Positions 1-9,457 are shown, counted from the first letter of the stretch. The stretch is 64,000 nucleotides of DNA from Moritella dasanensis ArB 0140 (GCF_000276805.1 NZ_AKXQ01000010.1:122502-186501), one strand, 5' to 3'. Notes: generated from the sequence alone by a model not told the origin. Translations and numbers: made by a program.

Positions 1-317
1 ACTCTTAAGGGTATCGACGACATGGGATCGTTGATATGTACACATACAAATAGATATCAGCATTTCTGTTTTCACTTATCAATTGATGACCTTGATATAA
101 TTGTAGTGACTTAAGCTGGGCTTAGCTATTATTCTGCTTGATTGTCGAGAGCAAAATACGCCATTATTTGTAATTAATAAACTTGTGAGTACAGTGCTTT
201 ACCGCAATTAAGGCAAAGTGTCATCATCATTTATGCAGTTAATGGTTTTTATCCTGCAGGGAGTGTTGCTACAATAGCCGCCTAATTTAGCGATCTGATT
301 TCGCAAGGATGTGCATA
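1..317. other. Upstream intergenic region, no gene seen
   Basis: I see no convincing reading frame, RNA gene or terminator here. The stretch is AT-rich and leads into the LysR gene that starts at 318. The last 15 bases carry its ribosome binding site. A gene may end just left of the window. Confidence 0.5.
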
Positions 318-1238
318 ATGAGTTTTGACAGTAAATGGCTAGAGGATTTTTTAACCCTCAATGAAACTCGTAACTTTTCGAAAGCGGCGCAATTAAGGCA
401 CATTACCCAGCCTGCTTTTGGTCGGCATATTAAAGCCCTTGAAGCGGCGGTTGGTCAGCAGTTAGTTGACCGCAGTTCACAGCCGATTTGTTTCACACCA
501 GCAGGTAAGCAGTTCCGTAGCCTAGCACAAAGTTTGTTAAAACAGCTTAACCAAGGCTTAGATGAGATCAATGGTATTGATCAGCCTATCCTTGATCCCT
601 TACGTATTGCCTCGCCACATTCACTGTCTTCTCCGACGTTAATTGAATTGATGGATATTGCCGAAAGCCCGCAATCATTGACCTATAGTGTGGATATTTT
701 ACGAGTTGATTTAGCCGTTAAATCCTTGGCGAATGGCGAGTGTGATTTTCTGTTTGCGTTTGATATTTTATCCCTGTTACAACCTCCGTATCAGAACCTA
801 TTTTTAGGCGATGGTGATTTCCTACTGGTCACTAAAGCAGATGATGTCGGTTTGCCTATGTATCAGTTAGGTGAAGAGTCGGTGCCGTATTTACGCTATT
901 CTGCAGAAAGCTACAGTGCACGACTAATTAGCAGCGCGCAGATACAACAGCCGGGCTTTAATTGTCATCCGGTGTTTGAATCATCTGTCTGTCAGTTACA
1001 TAAAGAAATGGCGTTACGCGGCAAGGGGATTGCGTGGTTACCTGATTGCTTGATTAAAGATGAGTTAAAGTCGGGTAAATTAGTACCGATTAATCCAGCC
1101 GTTTACCGCATTCCTTATCAAGTGCGCTTATATCGTAATCGCGCACGTTTATCTATCGAAGCTGAACAATTTTGGCGTACTTTGCAAGACAAAACCAATG
1201 AAGACTGGCAGATTGCCGAGGCGTTTTATAGCGCTTAA
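318..1238 (+). CDS. LysR-family regulator, HypT (YjiE)-like
   Basis: A cytoplasmic LysR-type transcriptional regulator of about 306 residues. The N-terminal winged helix-turn-helix (about residues 1-65, with the pattern NFSKAAQLRHITQPAFGRHI) is followed by a LysR substrate-binding domain. The wording of the first 20 residues (SKWLEDFLTL, then RNFS) and the late GKGIAWLPD motif resemble E. coli HypT, a hypochlorite-responsive regulator. I choose ATG 318 because AAGGA at 305-309 sits 8 bases upstream; ATG 309 would overlap that site. The next genes on the same strand are an adenosine-deaminase-like enzyme and a purine permease, so it may control purine uptake or salvage rather than HOCl stress. 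The HypT assignment rests on remembered similarity, and orthology is not shown. Confidence 0.8.
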   Translation: MSFDSKWLEDFLTLNETRNFSKAAQLRHITQPAFGRHIKALEAAVGQQLVDRSSQPICFTPAGKQFRSLAQSLLKQLNQGLDEINGIDQPILDPLRIASPHSLSSPTLIELMDIAESPQSLTYSVDILRVDLAVKSLANGECDFLFAFDILSLLQPPYQNLFLGDGDFLLVTKADDVGLPMYQLGEESVPYLRYSAESYSARLISSAQIQQPGFNCHPVFESSVCQLHKEMALRGKGIAWLPDCLIKDELKSGKLVPINPAVYRIPYQVRLYRNRARLSIEAEQFWRTLQDKTNEDWQIAEAFYSA

Positions 1239-1375
1239 TTATATGACAAAGTGTCGATAATGGATCCTGCATTGCGGTGATGCTATTTTTGCATTGCCAT
1301 ACCATTTTTTGCATTTCTTTCTTGGGTCTAAATCAGCGATACTCACGGCTTACTTACTTTGTTTAGAAGGTCGTT

Positions 1376-2509
1376 GTGAGTCAAATATCATTTCATCAGT
1401 TTTTAAGTCAGTTTCCTAAAGCCGACTTACATTATCATTTGCTTGGCGGCGTGCGCTTAGAGACCATGCTGGCCTTTGCGAAAAAGTACGATTATCCATT
1501 ATCGGAATTGGAAGCCAAGAGTTATTACCGCGCACATAAAGCCGAAACCGGCTCTACCAAAGGCGGTATTGCGGCATTAACCTTTCTGTATGAATTGATG
1601 CAAGAGGTTGAAGACTACGAACGCGTACTCTTGGAAGTTGCAGAAGATGCCCATGCCTGTGGTGTTCGATATATCGAAACCTTTTGGAATCCTTCTGATA
1701 CTGCTCTTCGTTATCAAGACGTGAACCAAGCCCTCGTTCGAGGCATCGAAACAGCCTTGCAGCAATTTAATATTACCATCCGCCTTATTCCATCAATCAA
1801 TCGTGAAAAGTCCCCAGAACTTGCTGTGGAAATGGTTGAACTTATGTTGCAGCACCCACACCCCTATGTATTGGGTATTGGCATTGATTATAAAGAACAT
1901 AACGCGTCGGTAGAACAGTTCTGGCAGGCTTATCGTTTAGCACAAGACAATGGTTACAAATTGACAGCGCACTGTTCTGAATTCGGTTTGCATTGGCGTA
2001 ATGTAGTTGCTGGTATCGAGCTGGTGGAAGTGGATCGTATTGATCACGGGTACAGCATTATCGACAATCCTGAGCTAACCGCGCAATACGCGGAGCAGGG
2101 TATTCCGTTTACCGTGGTGCCGTCGAATACATATTTCTTAAGCCAGTGGCCTGATCATGCAGAGTGGCAGGTTAAACACCCGATAAGAGCCATGGCCAAA
2201 GCGGGATTAAATATAATTCCGTGTACTGATGATTGGCATATGCACGCGACGGATAGTACTAATTGTTATCGGGTGATGGTGGAAGACTTTGGTTTTGATA
2301 TCGAAAGCCTGAAACACTTTATGCTCAATAGCCTAGACGCGAGTTGGTTACCGAAAGAGACCAGAAAGCAATTGCGTTTAGAGTGGGCGGCTGAGTTTGA
2401 TTTACTGCGGGCGCAAATAGATAAAGACCCTGAAATAGCGCCGGAACACTTAATTGAATATCGCCGCCACCCAGTTTCAAAACAAAAGTTTTACATTAAT
2501 AAAGATTAA
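1376..2509 (+). CDS. Adenosine deaminase family amidohydrolase
   Basis: A 377-residue zinc-dependent deaminase of the ADA family, which hydrolyses an amino group from a purine base or nucleoside. The catalytic set is present: metal ligands His19 and His21 in LHYHLLGG, His199 and the catalytic Glu202 in HCSE, His224 in IDHG, and Asp285-Asp286 in CTDDW. It starts at GTG 1376 behind AGAAGG (1365-1370). The substrate pocket departs from canonical adenosine deaminase: the usual HLDG is HLLGG and the GxDLxGxE stretch reads GIGIDYKEHN. The substrate could therefore be adenine, a modified adenine or another aminopurine. The purine permease lies 62 bases downstream of its stop, which suggests a transport-and-deamination pair. 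Confidence 0.85.
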   Translation: MSQISFHQFLSQFPKADLHYHLLGGVRLETMLAFAKKYDYPLSELEAKSYYRAHKAETGSTKGGIAALTFLYELMQEVEDYERVLLEVAEDAHACGVRYIETFWNPSDTALRYQDVNQALVRGIETALQQFNITIRLIPSINREKSPELAVEMVELMLQHPHPYVLGIGIDYKEHNASVEQFWQAYRLAQDNGYKLTAHCSEFGLHWRNVVAGIELVEVDRIDHGYSIIDNPELTAQYAEQGIPFTVVPSNTYFLSQWPDHAEWQVKHPIRAMAKAGLNIIPCTDDWHMHATDSTNCYRVMVEDFGFDIESLKHFMLNSLDASWLPKETRKQLRLEWAAEFDLLRAQIDKDPEIAPEHLIEYRRHPVSKQKFYINKD

Positions 2510-2571
2510 CTACCCGCACATAAAACACTCTTATATCTTGCATAAAACTATAAATGGAAAGGAAATCAGTA

Positions 2572-3879
2572 ATGTTTAAAATAAAGGAGTTCTTTGAGTT
2601 CGAGAAGAACAACACGGACTTAAGGACTGAGGTCATTGCTGGTTTTACAACATTTGCAACGATGGCTTATCTGATTGCAGTTGTACCTGGGATGTTGAGT
2701 AAAGGTGGTTTACCTTTCTCGGCAGCGATGACGGTGACTATCGTCATGACAGTGCTGACTACCTTGGCGATGGCGTTTTACACCAATCGTCCGTTTGTAC
2801 TGGGTCCTGGTTTAGGCAGTGTGGCGATCTTCTCGTTTACCTTGTTAGGTGACGGCGTGCCACTAAGTATTGCGTCGGGTATCGTGTTTATCAGTGGTGC
2901 GATCTTTATGGCGGTATCATTTTTAGGTATTCGTGACTTTATTGTTCGCGTTATACCGCATAGCATCAAGGTATCTGTTGGTGTTGGTATTGGTTTGTTT
3001 ATTGCGTTACTAGGCTTGAAACAAGCGGGTATTGTCATTGCTAACCCGTCGAAGAATGTACTTAACCTGGGTGACTTATCTTCTGCTAAAGCGCTGATGT
3101 CGATGCTTGGTTTCTTTTTGGTGATGTTCTTTGTCGCGCAGAAAACCCGTGGCGGTATCATCTTAGCTATCTTGATTACGACGGCGATTAGTATTCCGTT
3201 TGGTCTCGCTAAAGTACCTGATTCATTGTTTGCTATGCCGGGTAGCATGGAAGGCATGCTGTTTCAAATAGATATTATTGGTGCGTTAGATCCTAAGTAT
3301 CTGCCTTTTTTGTTGGCGTTTTTTATTCCTGATTTTTTCTCGACGTTAGGTACGCTGTTGGGCGTGGGTTCACAAGCGGGTTACTTGGATAAAGATGGTA
3401 ACTTACCGGGTATTGAAAAGAACTTCCACGTAGATTCATGTGCAACGACCTTTGGTGCGTTCTTCTCATGTCCTGTGCTTACTACTTATCTAGAAAGTTC
3501 TGCGGGTGTTGAAGCGGGCGGTCGTACTGGTTTCACTGCGGTTGTTACAGCTATCTTGTTCTTGTTTACCTTGTTCTTGTCACCACTAGCAACGATGATC
3601 CCAACTGTTGCGACAGCACCTGTGCTTATCTACATTGGTTTCTCGATGATGTCGTCAATGAAGAAAGTGAACTACGAAGATATTACTGAATACTTCCCAG
3701 CGTTCATCTGTGTTGCTATGACTATCTTTAGCTTCAATTCTGGTAACGGTATTGCTGCGGCCATGGTTGTGTATGCTTTCCTTAAGATCGCGACTGGTCG
3801 TATGAAAGAAGATCATTGGTCAGTATATGTTATTGCCCTTGCGATGATTTACTACTTCTCGGTAGTCGCTAGCCACTAA
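2572..3879 (+). CDS. NCS2-family purine permease (AzgA-like)
   Basis: An inner-membrane nucleobase permease of about 435 residues with 12 or more hydrophobic segments. The N-terminus (FFEFEKNNTDLRTEV, then AGFTTFATMAYLI) is typical of the AzgA subgroup of NCS2 carriers, which import adenine, guanine or hypoxanthine by proton symport. ATG 2572 is preferred over ATG 2554 because AAAGGA (2558-2563) lies 8 bases before it. It follows the ADA-family gene in the same direction and a strong terminator follows it, so the two probably form one transcript. The exact base transported cannot be read from sequence. Confidence 0.88.
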   Translation: MFKIKEFFEFEKNNTDLRTEVIAGFTTFATMAYLIAVVPGMLSKGGLPFSAAMTVTIVMTVLTTLAMAFYTNRPFVLGPGLGSVAIFSFTLLGDGVPLSIASGIVFISGAIFMAVSFLGIRDFIVRVIPHSIKVSVGVGIGLFIALLGLKQAGIVIANPSKNVLNLGDLSSAKALMSMLGFFLVMFFVAQKTRGGIILAILITTAISIPFGLAKVPDSLFAMPGSMEGMLFQIDIIGALDPKYLPFLLAFFIPDFFSTLGTLLGVGSQAGYLDKDGNLPGIEKNFHVDSCATTFGAFFSCPVLTTYLESSAGVEAGGRTGFTAVVTAILFLFTLFLSPLATMIPTVATAPVLIYIGFSMMSSMKKVNYEDITEYFPAFICVAMTIFSFNSGNGIAAAMVVYAFLKIATGRMKEDHWSVYVIALAMIYYFSVVASH

Positions 3880-3924
3880 TATTGAGTACTGAATGAGTTG
3901 ATAACAATGTTATTAACTTATAGT

Positions 3925-3963
3925 AAAAAGCCAACACAGACTTAGGTTTGTGTTGGCTTTTTT
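3925..3963 (+). terminator. Rho-independent terminator after purine permease
   Basis: Arms AAAAAGCCAACACA (3925-3938) and TGTGTTGGCTTTTT (from 3949) form a long perfect stem with a 10-base loop, ending in a T run. It lies 45 bases after the permease stop. Confidence 0.92.
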
Positions 3964-4071
3964 GTTTCTAAATTCTAATCTAATAAACTTGTTATATTAA
4001 TTACTTATAGGTACTCTTCGTTTTTTAGTTATCAATCAAACTTCTTAAAATACATTCAGAATGTAGGGCTA

Positions 4072-4503
4072 ATGAATATTGCATACCGACTTGCGACTGA
4101 GCAAGATTATGATTTCGCGTTTAAGTTAAAAAAAGCGGCGGAATACGAACCGATTAAAGCTATTTTTGGTTGGGATGAAATCGTCCAGCAGCAAATGCAT
4201 GCGCAAGAGTGGGCTGATGGTAAGCCTATGTTGATCTGTATTGATGGCATAGCGGTCGGCAGTTATAAGATTGAAGTGGAAAATAACCACATTCATTTCT
4301 GTCGCTTTTTCTTATTACCGGAACATCAAGGTAAAGGGATTGGTAGTCAGGTATTAAAGCAGCTCATTACTCTTGCCAAAGAGAAGCAATTACCTTGCAA
4401 GCTAAGCCATTTACAAGGTAATCGAGTAGGTGAGTTATATGCACGTTTTGGCTTTGTGATTGATAGCTGTGATGAACAGTTTGTTTATATGTCACGTCAA
4501 TAA
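4072..4503 (+). CDS. GNAT-family N-acetyltransferase
   Basis: A 143-residue single-domain GNAT protein, expected to transfer an acetyl group from acetyl-CoA to an amine. The CoA-binding motif A is seen around residues 84-100 as LLPEHQGKGIGSQVL, with the classic Q-G-x-G-I-G loop. The late segment with Tyr followed by ARFGF is the usual motif B end. TAGGG lies just before ATG 4072. It stands alone between a terminator and a secreted hydrolase gene, so the acceptor is unknown. Confidence 0.85.
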   Translation: MNIAYRLATEQDYDFAFKLKKAAEYEPIKAIFGWDEIVQQQMHAQEWADGKPMLICIDGIAVGSYKIEVENNHIHFCRFFLLPEHQGKGIGSQVLKQLITLAKEKQLPCKLSHLQGNRVGELYARFGFVIDSCDEQFVYMSRQ

Positions 4504-4552
4504 ACAGCAAATTTAGATAATTGCTCACAACCTTTATACATGGACTTATAAA

Positions 4553-5608
4553 ATGATAAAAACGAACGTACTTGCCTGTCGTTTGGCACATGGCTTGGTG
4601 TATAGCTTGGCTATGACATTACCAATGGTAAGCCTTGCTGCTGTAAATAATGAGACAGATCTGCAATCAGTATTTACGAGTACGAATGCACCAAGAGTAT
4701 TTAGTGGCATAGCTGTTATCGCAAAGGGGAGTGATATTACGTTTAGTTATGCATCGACATCTCAGCCTGTGGTCGATGGCTTGGAGGTTGCGGCATTTAC
4801 ATTACAAACCCCTTTTGTTACCGCGTCATTAAGTAAACAAATGACGGCTGCGTTAGTCATGCGAGAAGTTGACCAAGGTCGAATCACACTTGATGCCCCT
4901 ATTACCCAATATCTTGAATACTTGAACGGCAAGTGGGATGCAGTTATTACTGTCAGACAATTGCTTAACCATTTGTCTGGTATTGTTGCTATCGACAAGC
5001 CACTTAAAACGATCCCAGGTGAAGTATTCGCTTATTCAAATACAGGCTATAACATATTAGGTGAAATAGTCGTTAAGGCATCAGGTGAAGGTTATCCCTT
5101 GTTAGCCTCTGAGATGTTTAAACGTTGTGGGATGGATAATACGAACGCATCAAGTAATACCAATAATGCAGTACGCTATCACGAAAAGTCTGTTGGTGAG
5201 CTGGTGGCGATGACTAAAGATTTACCTGCTAGTTTCGCGCCGAGTGCAGGTATTATTTCTACCGCCGAAGATTTGGTTGCATGGAATCAGTGTTTACATA
5301 ATAGTGATTTGTTATCGGCTAAGTCACACTTGCAAATGGTATCGAAAGCAGCGACAAGACAGCACCGTTGGGGTGACCTAGGATATGGTTTTGGCCTGCA
5401 GTTATCAGATACTGGTACGGTGAAAGAGTGGAGTCACAGCGGCTATGTACTCGGTTATATTTCAACGCTAAGTTATTACCCAGAATCAGATACCAGCATG
5501 ATTTTACTTGAGAATATTTCTTGGTATCCCAAAGATATGACGCGAGTGTTTTATTATCATGATCAGCTGAGAAAGCAGTTATTAAAAACCGCGATTGATA
5601 ATCACTAG
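4553..5608 (+). CDS. Secreted serine hydrolase, class C beta-lactamase fold
   Basis: A 351-residue exported member of the beta-lactamase/penicillin-binding-protein-like serine hydrolase family. The N-terminus carries a signal peptide ending near the SLAAVNN segment (about residue 30). The three active-site motifs are visible: SLSK (S-x-x-K, about residue 96-99), YSN (Y-x-N, about residue 163) and HSG in WSHSGYVLGY, in place of KTG. The family includes esterases, D-aminopeptidases and beta-lactamases. Nothing here shows true beta-lactam resistance, and the HSG triad is more typical of esterase or peptidase members. It is transcribed alone. Confidence 0.85.
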   Translation: MIKTNVLACRLAHGLVYSLAMTLPMVSLAAVNNETDLQSVFTSTNAPRVFSGIAVIAKGSDITFSYASTSQPVVDGLEVAAFTLQTPFVTASLSKQMTAALVMREVDQGRITLDAPITQYLEYLNGKWDAVITVRQLLNHLSGIVAIDKPLKTIPGEVFAYSNTGYNILGEIVVKASGEGYPLLASEMFKRCGMDNTNASSNTNNAVRYHEKSVGELVAMTKDLPASFAPSAGIISTAEDLVAWNQCLHNSDLLSAKSHLQMVSKAATRQHRWGDLGYGFGLQLSDTGTVKEWSHSGYVLGYISTLSYYPESDTSMILLENISWYPKDMTRVFYYHDQLRKQLLKTAIDNH

Positions 5609-5635
5609 TCTTGATAATCAGTGGTCGGGATGGAT

Positions 5636-5684
5636 AAGCCTGTTGACCGTGAAAGTTACTATAACAGTCACTATAAACAGGCTT
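5636..5684. terminator. Inverted repeat between convergent genes
   Basis: Arms AAGCCTGTT (5636-5644) and AACAGGCTT (5676-5684) pair perfectly over 9 bases. The site lies between the serine hydrolase and the amine oxidase, which converge. There is no T tract on either strand, so terminator function is only probable. Confidence 0.45.
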
Positions 5685-5688
5685 AAGG

Positions 5689-6810
5689 CTAAAGCTTTAC
5701 TCGTGACATTACCATTTCAGCTGCCTCTAATGCGCCTTCGATATAACCGCCGTTTTCTTCTGCAGATTCTGTTCCCGCGAAGTACCAACCTTGTTGATTA
5801 ACAGGTATTAGCGCTGAATGAATATCGCGTAATCCATAATGTGGATGGGCACTAGGTGCATTTTTATCGGCATCAGTTGCTGTCAGTATTTTTTGGCTCC
5901 AGTCCACTAACTTCACATCAATTGGTTGCGCCGCTTGTTCACCATACATCCGTACAAGCTGTTTGACGGCTAATGATTTGATGAGTTCATTACCTGCCGA
6001 TTGGCGAGTGTGGGCATCGATACCGACAAAGCCAAATAGCGCACCATTACCACTGCTAGTCGCGCTATTTGTCGCATCAATAGTGCTGGCGTCATGTATT
6101 TCTGCTAACGGACCCACTTGGCTGCTGGCAGAACCGGACAAACCTGTTTCACGCCAGAATGGTGTATCGTAAACAGCGAAAAATTTGGCATGCGCCGCCA
6201 TCCATGTCGCAGTCGCTGCAAACTTGTTCTGCACTTGCTTCGGTAAAGCTGGCGTAAATTTAATACTATTGGCAAGTAAGCGTAATGGCATCGCAAAGAT
6301 GACCTGGCGCGTTTGGATTGTTTGTGTTGCACCGTTTATTTCTGCGGTAACGATAGAATAACGATCTTGATGCTCGGCACTGTGTTCTGCATAGTACTCG
6401 ACGTGAGTGGCCTTGGCATTACAAATAATATGCTCATCGGTTAGCTTAGTCTTGATACCATCGATAACGGTTTGCATGCCGCCAGCAACCCGCATTGATG
6501 GTGGTGAACCGGCATAACCTGATTCATAACGTAGTGGGGCTTTGTTCTCGTATTTATCAAACAAGAATGCGCCTTTATCATGTTGTGGGAATACAGGTAA
6601 ATGCAGTTCATCAATCAACTGAGTAATGCGCGGGTGCATATCTGGCCAAAACCAAGACGGTCCCATATCAAACTGGTCTTCGGTATAAATACGACCACCA
6701 AGTCTATTTCGACCTTCGAGTAAAATATAGTCTTTACCTTGTTGTTCTAATAAATAAGCTGCATATAAACCGCTTAATCCACCGCCAATAATGACAAATT
6801 CTGTTTTCAT
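5689..6810 (-). CDS. Flavin-containing amine oxidase (MAO-like)
   Basis: A 373-residue FAD-dependent amine oxidoreductase. The dinucleotide-binding motif IIGGGLSGLYAAYLLE opens the protein at residues 7-22 and is followed by the GRNRLGGRIYT segment typical of the monoamine oxidase superfamily. The C-terminal FAD-contact segment reads WYFAGTESAEENGGYIEGAL. It is shorter than most MAO homologues (about 450 residues), so part of the substrate domain is reduced. The cupin gene lies 121 bases upstream on the same strand, possibly in one operon. The substrate amine is not evident. Confidence 0.88.
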   Translation of the reverse strand: MKTEFVIIGGGLSGLYAAYLLEQQGKDYILLEGRNRLGGRIYTEDQFDMGPSWFWPDMHPRITQLIDELHLPVFPQHDKGAFLFDKYENKAPLRYESGYAGSPPSMRVAGGMQTVIDGIKTKLTDEHIICNAKATHVEYYAEHSAEHQDRYSIVTAEINGATQTIQTRQVIFAMPLRLLANSIKFTPALPKQVQNKFAATATWMAAHAKFFAVYDTPFWRETGLSGSASSQVGPLAEIHDASTIDATNSATSSGNGALFGFVGIDAHTRQSAGNELIKSLAVKQLVRMYGEQAAQPIDVKLVDWSQKILTATDADKNAPSAHPHYGLRDIHSALIPVNQQGWYFAGTESAEENGGYIEGALEAAEMVMSRVKL

Positions 6811-6847
6811 CTTTAACTAGACCTTGTTAGATGTAAATATCGAAATG

Positions 6848-6942
6848 ATCGTTTATAAATTTTTAAGTCACAGCGTCTTATAAGCATTTTTTATACCCGA
6901 TGTCGTATACCGACTTCTTGTATATGCTTTTTTATAAACGAT
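6848..6942. repeat. 12-bp inverted repeat between cupin and amine oxidase genes
   Basis: ATCGTTTATAAA (6848-6859) is matched perfectly in inverse orientation at 6931-6942. The second copy contains the cupin stop codon. The repeats flank most of the gap between the two genes and could fold into an intercistronic hairpin. Confidence 0.5.
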
Positions 6943-7600
6943 AGCTGTGATGACCCATTTTGATCCAAACAACGCAGTCGTCAGCAGTTGTGGTGATATC
7001 TAGCGCTTCACCAACCGGCAATCGTAACCAGTCAAACTTGCTATAAACCTCACCCTGATGATTTAACTCACCAGCAACCACTAACACTTCAATGCCACCA
7101 GGGTTGTCTAGGGTGATATGTGAGTTGCGCGCCCAACGTTCTAAACGCACGACTTCTTGTTTGAAAGCATGCAGTGATTGGTATTGCACCGCATCGCGTT
7201 TTTCATCTTGGATAAAAGCTTGATTAGCGGTATTGATCTCTACATCTTGGTCGTCACCGTCTTGGAACTGACCGAGTTTTACAATGATCATACAGCCGTC
7301 TTTGACGATTGGCGCGTGTTCAGTACCGACAGGGTTACGCTTATACGTGCCAACAGGATATTCACCGTGTTCATCGCCAAATACACCTTCTAAAACTAAG
7401 AACTCTTCGCCGCCAGTATGCACGTGATTAGTGAAAACACTGTTAGGTTCATACACAACCAGTGTTGTTGGCGTTGCTGCAAATTCATCGCCGTCACGTT
7501 CTAGCATTTTACGTGATACACCTTTAAGCGGAGAGGGTGTCCATGTTGATACATTAAAGAATACCTTTGCAGGTTGGGTTAGGTCGCTATTAATGTTCAT
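6932..7600 (-). CDS. Tandem cupin protein, ChrR-type
   Basis: A protein of about 222 residues made of two cupin folds, like the cupin half of the anti-sigma factor ChrR. The first cupin has the metal-binding pattern NHVHTGGEEFLVLEG, followed by the GTYKRNPVGTEHAP motif; the second is more degenerate. No zinc-binding anti-sigma domain precedes it and no ECF sigma gene is nearby, so anti-sigma function is unlikely. It may be a metal-dependent oxygenase or stress sensor. The family usually begins MNIN, which selects the ATG at 7600 over the one at 7621; neither has a strong ribosome binding site. A LysR gene is divergent. Confidence 0.82.
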   Translation of the reverse strand: MNINSDLTQPAKVFFNVSTWTPSPLKGVSRKMLERDGDEFAATPTTLVVYEPNSVFTNHVHTGGEEFLVLEGVFGDEHGEYPVGTYKRNPVGTEHAPIVKDGCMIIVKLGQFQDGDDQDVEINTANQAFIQDEKRDAVQYQSLHAFKQEVVRLERWARNSHITLDNPGGIEVLVVAGELNHQGEVYSKFDWLRLPVGEALDITTTADDCVVWIKMGHHSYRL

Positions 7601-7778
7601 CTTGTTATTCCACTGTTTCATTATAGGGAGTGGGTAAATGCATCTCGTGTCTGCATTAGATAAGAGTTAGATTTATGCATTAATTATGGGGCTATTCTTT
7701 GCATAAGACAAAGCACTACTTCTATACTGTCGATATAGTTTTTGTTTAGTGGTTAATTGCAGTGAGGTCATGTCGTAC

Positions 7779-8684
7779 ATGAATAATATAGCCCATTTAA
7801 ATGCAGTACGTGCTTTTGAAGCATCTGCGAGACACCTTAGCTTTTCTTTGGCGGCAAAAGAGCTGAGTGTCACCCCTGCCGCAATAGGCCAGCAAGTCCG
7901 TTTATTGGAGGAGTGGCTAGGCGTAAGCTTGTTTATCCGCGCCAGTAGTGGTGCTTCACGTTTGACATTGACGCTACAGGCTAAGCTTGCGCTGCCCGAA
8001 ATCAGTCTCGGTTTAGAGCATATATCACAAGGGTTGGCGTTATTACAAAAACCGATTATCAATAATGCCATTACTGTGTCAGTGAGCCCTGCGTTTGCCG
8101 CGAAGTGGTTATTAATGCACATTGATGATTTTCAACTTAAGCACCCTGACTATGACCTACGCTTAAATACCAATTCGCGTTCGGTTGATTACTTTGCTGA
8201 AGACATTGATATCGGCGTGCGTTATGGCAAAGGCAATTGGGCGGGATTATCACAAACATTACTGATGGATGAAGATATCTTTCCGGTGTGTTCACCTGAC
8301 CTGATTAAACAGGGGATGGCTCTGCCGACGGACTTAGCTAACTTCCCACTGTTACACGATCATTCCATGCCGGTAAGTTCGGGCTTTCCGACCTGGGCTA
8401 GTTGGTTAGCGGTGCAGGGAATTAATGGTGTGGATACCAATAAAGGCTTGAAAATTAATAACTCAGCGTCGGTAATACAAGCGGCCGTGGCTGGGCAGGG
8501 CGTTGCATTAGGCCGCAGTGTATTGGTTAAAGATGATCTTGCTTGTGGGCGTTTAGTTAAACCATTTCCAGCACTTGATAGCAGTACAGAGCTCGCTTAT
8601 TACATTGTTTGGCGACCTGAGCATAACTCGTTAACAAAAGTGCAGGCCTTTAAGACCTGGTTATTAACAACTGTTGTAACTTAA
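7779..8684 (+). CDS. LysR-family regulator, GcvA-like
   Basis: A LysR-type regulator of about 301 residues. It has the GcvA-like opening (LNAVRAFEASARHLSF, then SLAAKELSVTPAAI), which is the winged helix, then a substrate-binding domain with the VRYGKGNWAGL segment common in this subgroup. ATG 7779 is favoured: GTGAGG ends 11 bases before it, whereas ATG 7770 would be only 2 bases from that site. It diverges from the cupin-amine oxidase pair across about 180 bases, the usual arrangement for a LysR regulator and its target. That target link is inference. Confidence 0.85.
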   Translation: MNNIAHLNAVRAFEASARHLSFSLAAKELSVTPAAIGQQVRLLEEWLGVSLFIRASSGASRLTLTLQAKLALPEISLGLEHISQGLALLQKPIINNAITVSVSPAFAAKWLLMHIDDFQLKHPDYDLRLNTNSRSVDYFAEDIDIGVRYGKGNWAGLSQTLLMDEDIFPVCSPDLIKQGMALPTDLANFPLLHDHSMPVSSGFPTWASWLAVQGINGVDTNKGLKINNSASVIQAAVAGQGVALGRSVLVKDDLACGRLVKPFPALDSSTELAYYIVWRPEHNSLTKVQAFKTWLLTTVVT

Positions 8685-8695
8685 AATAATGCTAG

Positions 8696-9457
8696 CTAGC
8701 ACTGGCTAAAATCCGGTTGGCGTTTTTCCATAAAAGCGCTAACCGCTTCACGGGATTCTGGTTGAGTGACTAAGTGAGCAAGGCTTTTATTTTCATATTC
8801 GACGATATCTAATAGCTGCTGTCGAGATTCTTTCATCAACATGGCTTTACTGGTGCGCATGGCTATCGGTGCCAGTTTTGCAAGTGTGATTGACCTTTGC
8901 ATTGCTGCATTATCTGGTGAGTCACAGACTTCATTCGCAAACCCTAACGTAACCGCTTCACTTGCCAGCATCGACTCTCCCGCTAACAACATCGCCCGCG
9001 CTTTACGTACGCCTATCTGTTGTGCTAATAATTGGCTAGAGCCGAGTTCAGGGCATAAGCCCATCGCCACGAATGGTGTTTGAAACTTTGCTGTTGGCGA
9101 TAAGTAGAGGAAATCAACAAACTGTAACATTGTGGTGCCGATCCCCATCGCTGAGCCATTAACAGCGGCAACAATCGGTTTATCACAGTTGATTAATGCG
9201 CGCATAAAGCGGGCACCATATTGATCTGGTTTGCCTTGTGACATGGCTTGAAAATCTTGCATATCATTACCGGCGCAAAAAATATTGCCCATACCTTGAA
9301 GCGTGACGACATGAATTGCATCGTCTTGTTGTGCTGATTCAAATCCTTGCGCGAGTAATAAATACATGGCTTGGTTTAAGGCATTACGCGCTTTAGGACG
9401 GTTGATTGTTAGGGTTAAAATATTATCCTGCACAACTGAAGTAATGAAGTTATCCAT
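8696..9457 (-). CDS. Enoyl-CoA hydratase/isomerase family protein
   Basis: A 253-residue crotonase-fold enzyme. The oxyanion-hole segments are FCAGNDMQDF (about residues 60-69) and NGSAMGIG (about 99-106). The active-site region reads CPELGSS, with a single Glu where delta3,delta2-enoyl-CoA isomerases of the ECI2/PECI type carry PEGCSS; true hydratases carry a second Glu in the earlier strand. This favours an isomerase acting in oxidation of unsaturated fatty acids. AAGG lies 8 bases before the ATG at 9457. No other beta-oxidation gene is adjacent. Confidence 0.85.
   Translation of the reverse strand: MDNFITSVVQDNILTLTINRPKARNALNQAMYLLLAQGFESAQQDDAIHVVTLQGMGNIFCAGNDMQDFQAMSQGKPDQYGARFMRALINCDKPIVAAVNGSAMGIGTTMLQFVDFLYLSPTAKFQTPFVAMGLCPELGSSQLLAQQIGVRKARAMLLAGESMLASEAVTLGFANEVCDSPDNAAMQRSITLAKLAPIAMRTSKAMLMKESRQQLLDIVEYENKSLAHLVTQPESREAVSAFMEKRQPDFSQC

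Noticed and set aside
2778..3257. Long open frame on the minus strand inside the purine permease
   Set aside because: It is the complement of a well-supported membrane protein gene, has no ribosome binding site, and its composition reflects the opposite strand.
4553..5608. Serine hydrolase as a true class C beta-lactamase
   Set aside because: The third motif is HSG instead of KTG, there is no linked AmpR, and many esterases and peptidases share this fold.
6932..7600. ChrR anti-sigma factor
   Set aside because: The N-terminal zinc-binding anti-sigma domain and the partner ECF sigma gene are both missing.
7673..8122. 149-codon minus-strand frame over the GcvA-like gene
   Set aside because: It is opposite a clear LysR gene, has no family features and lacks a start signal.
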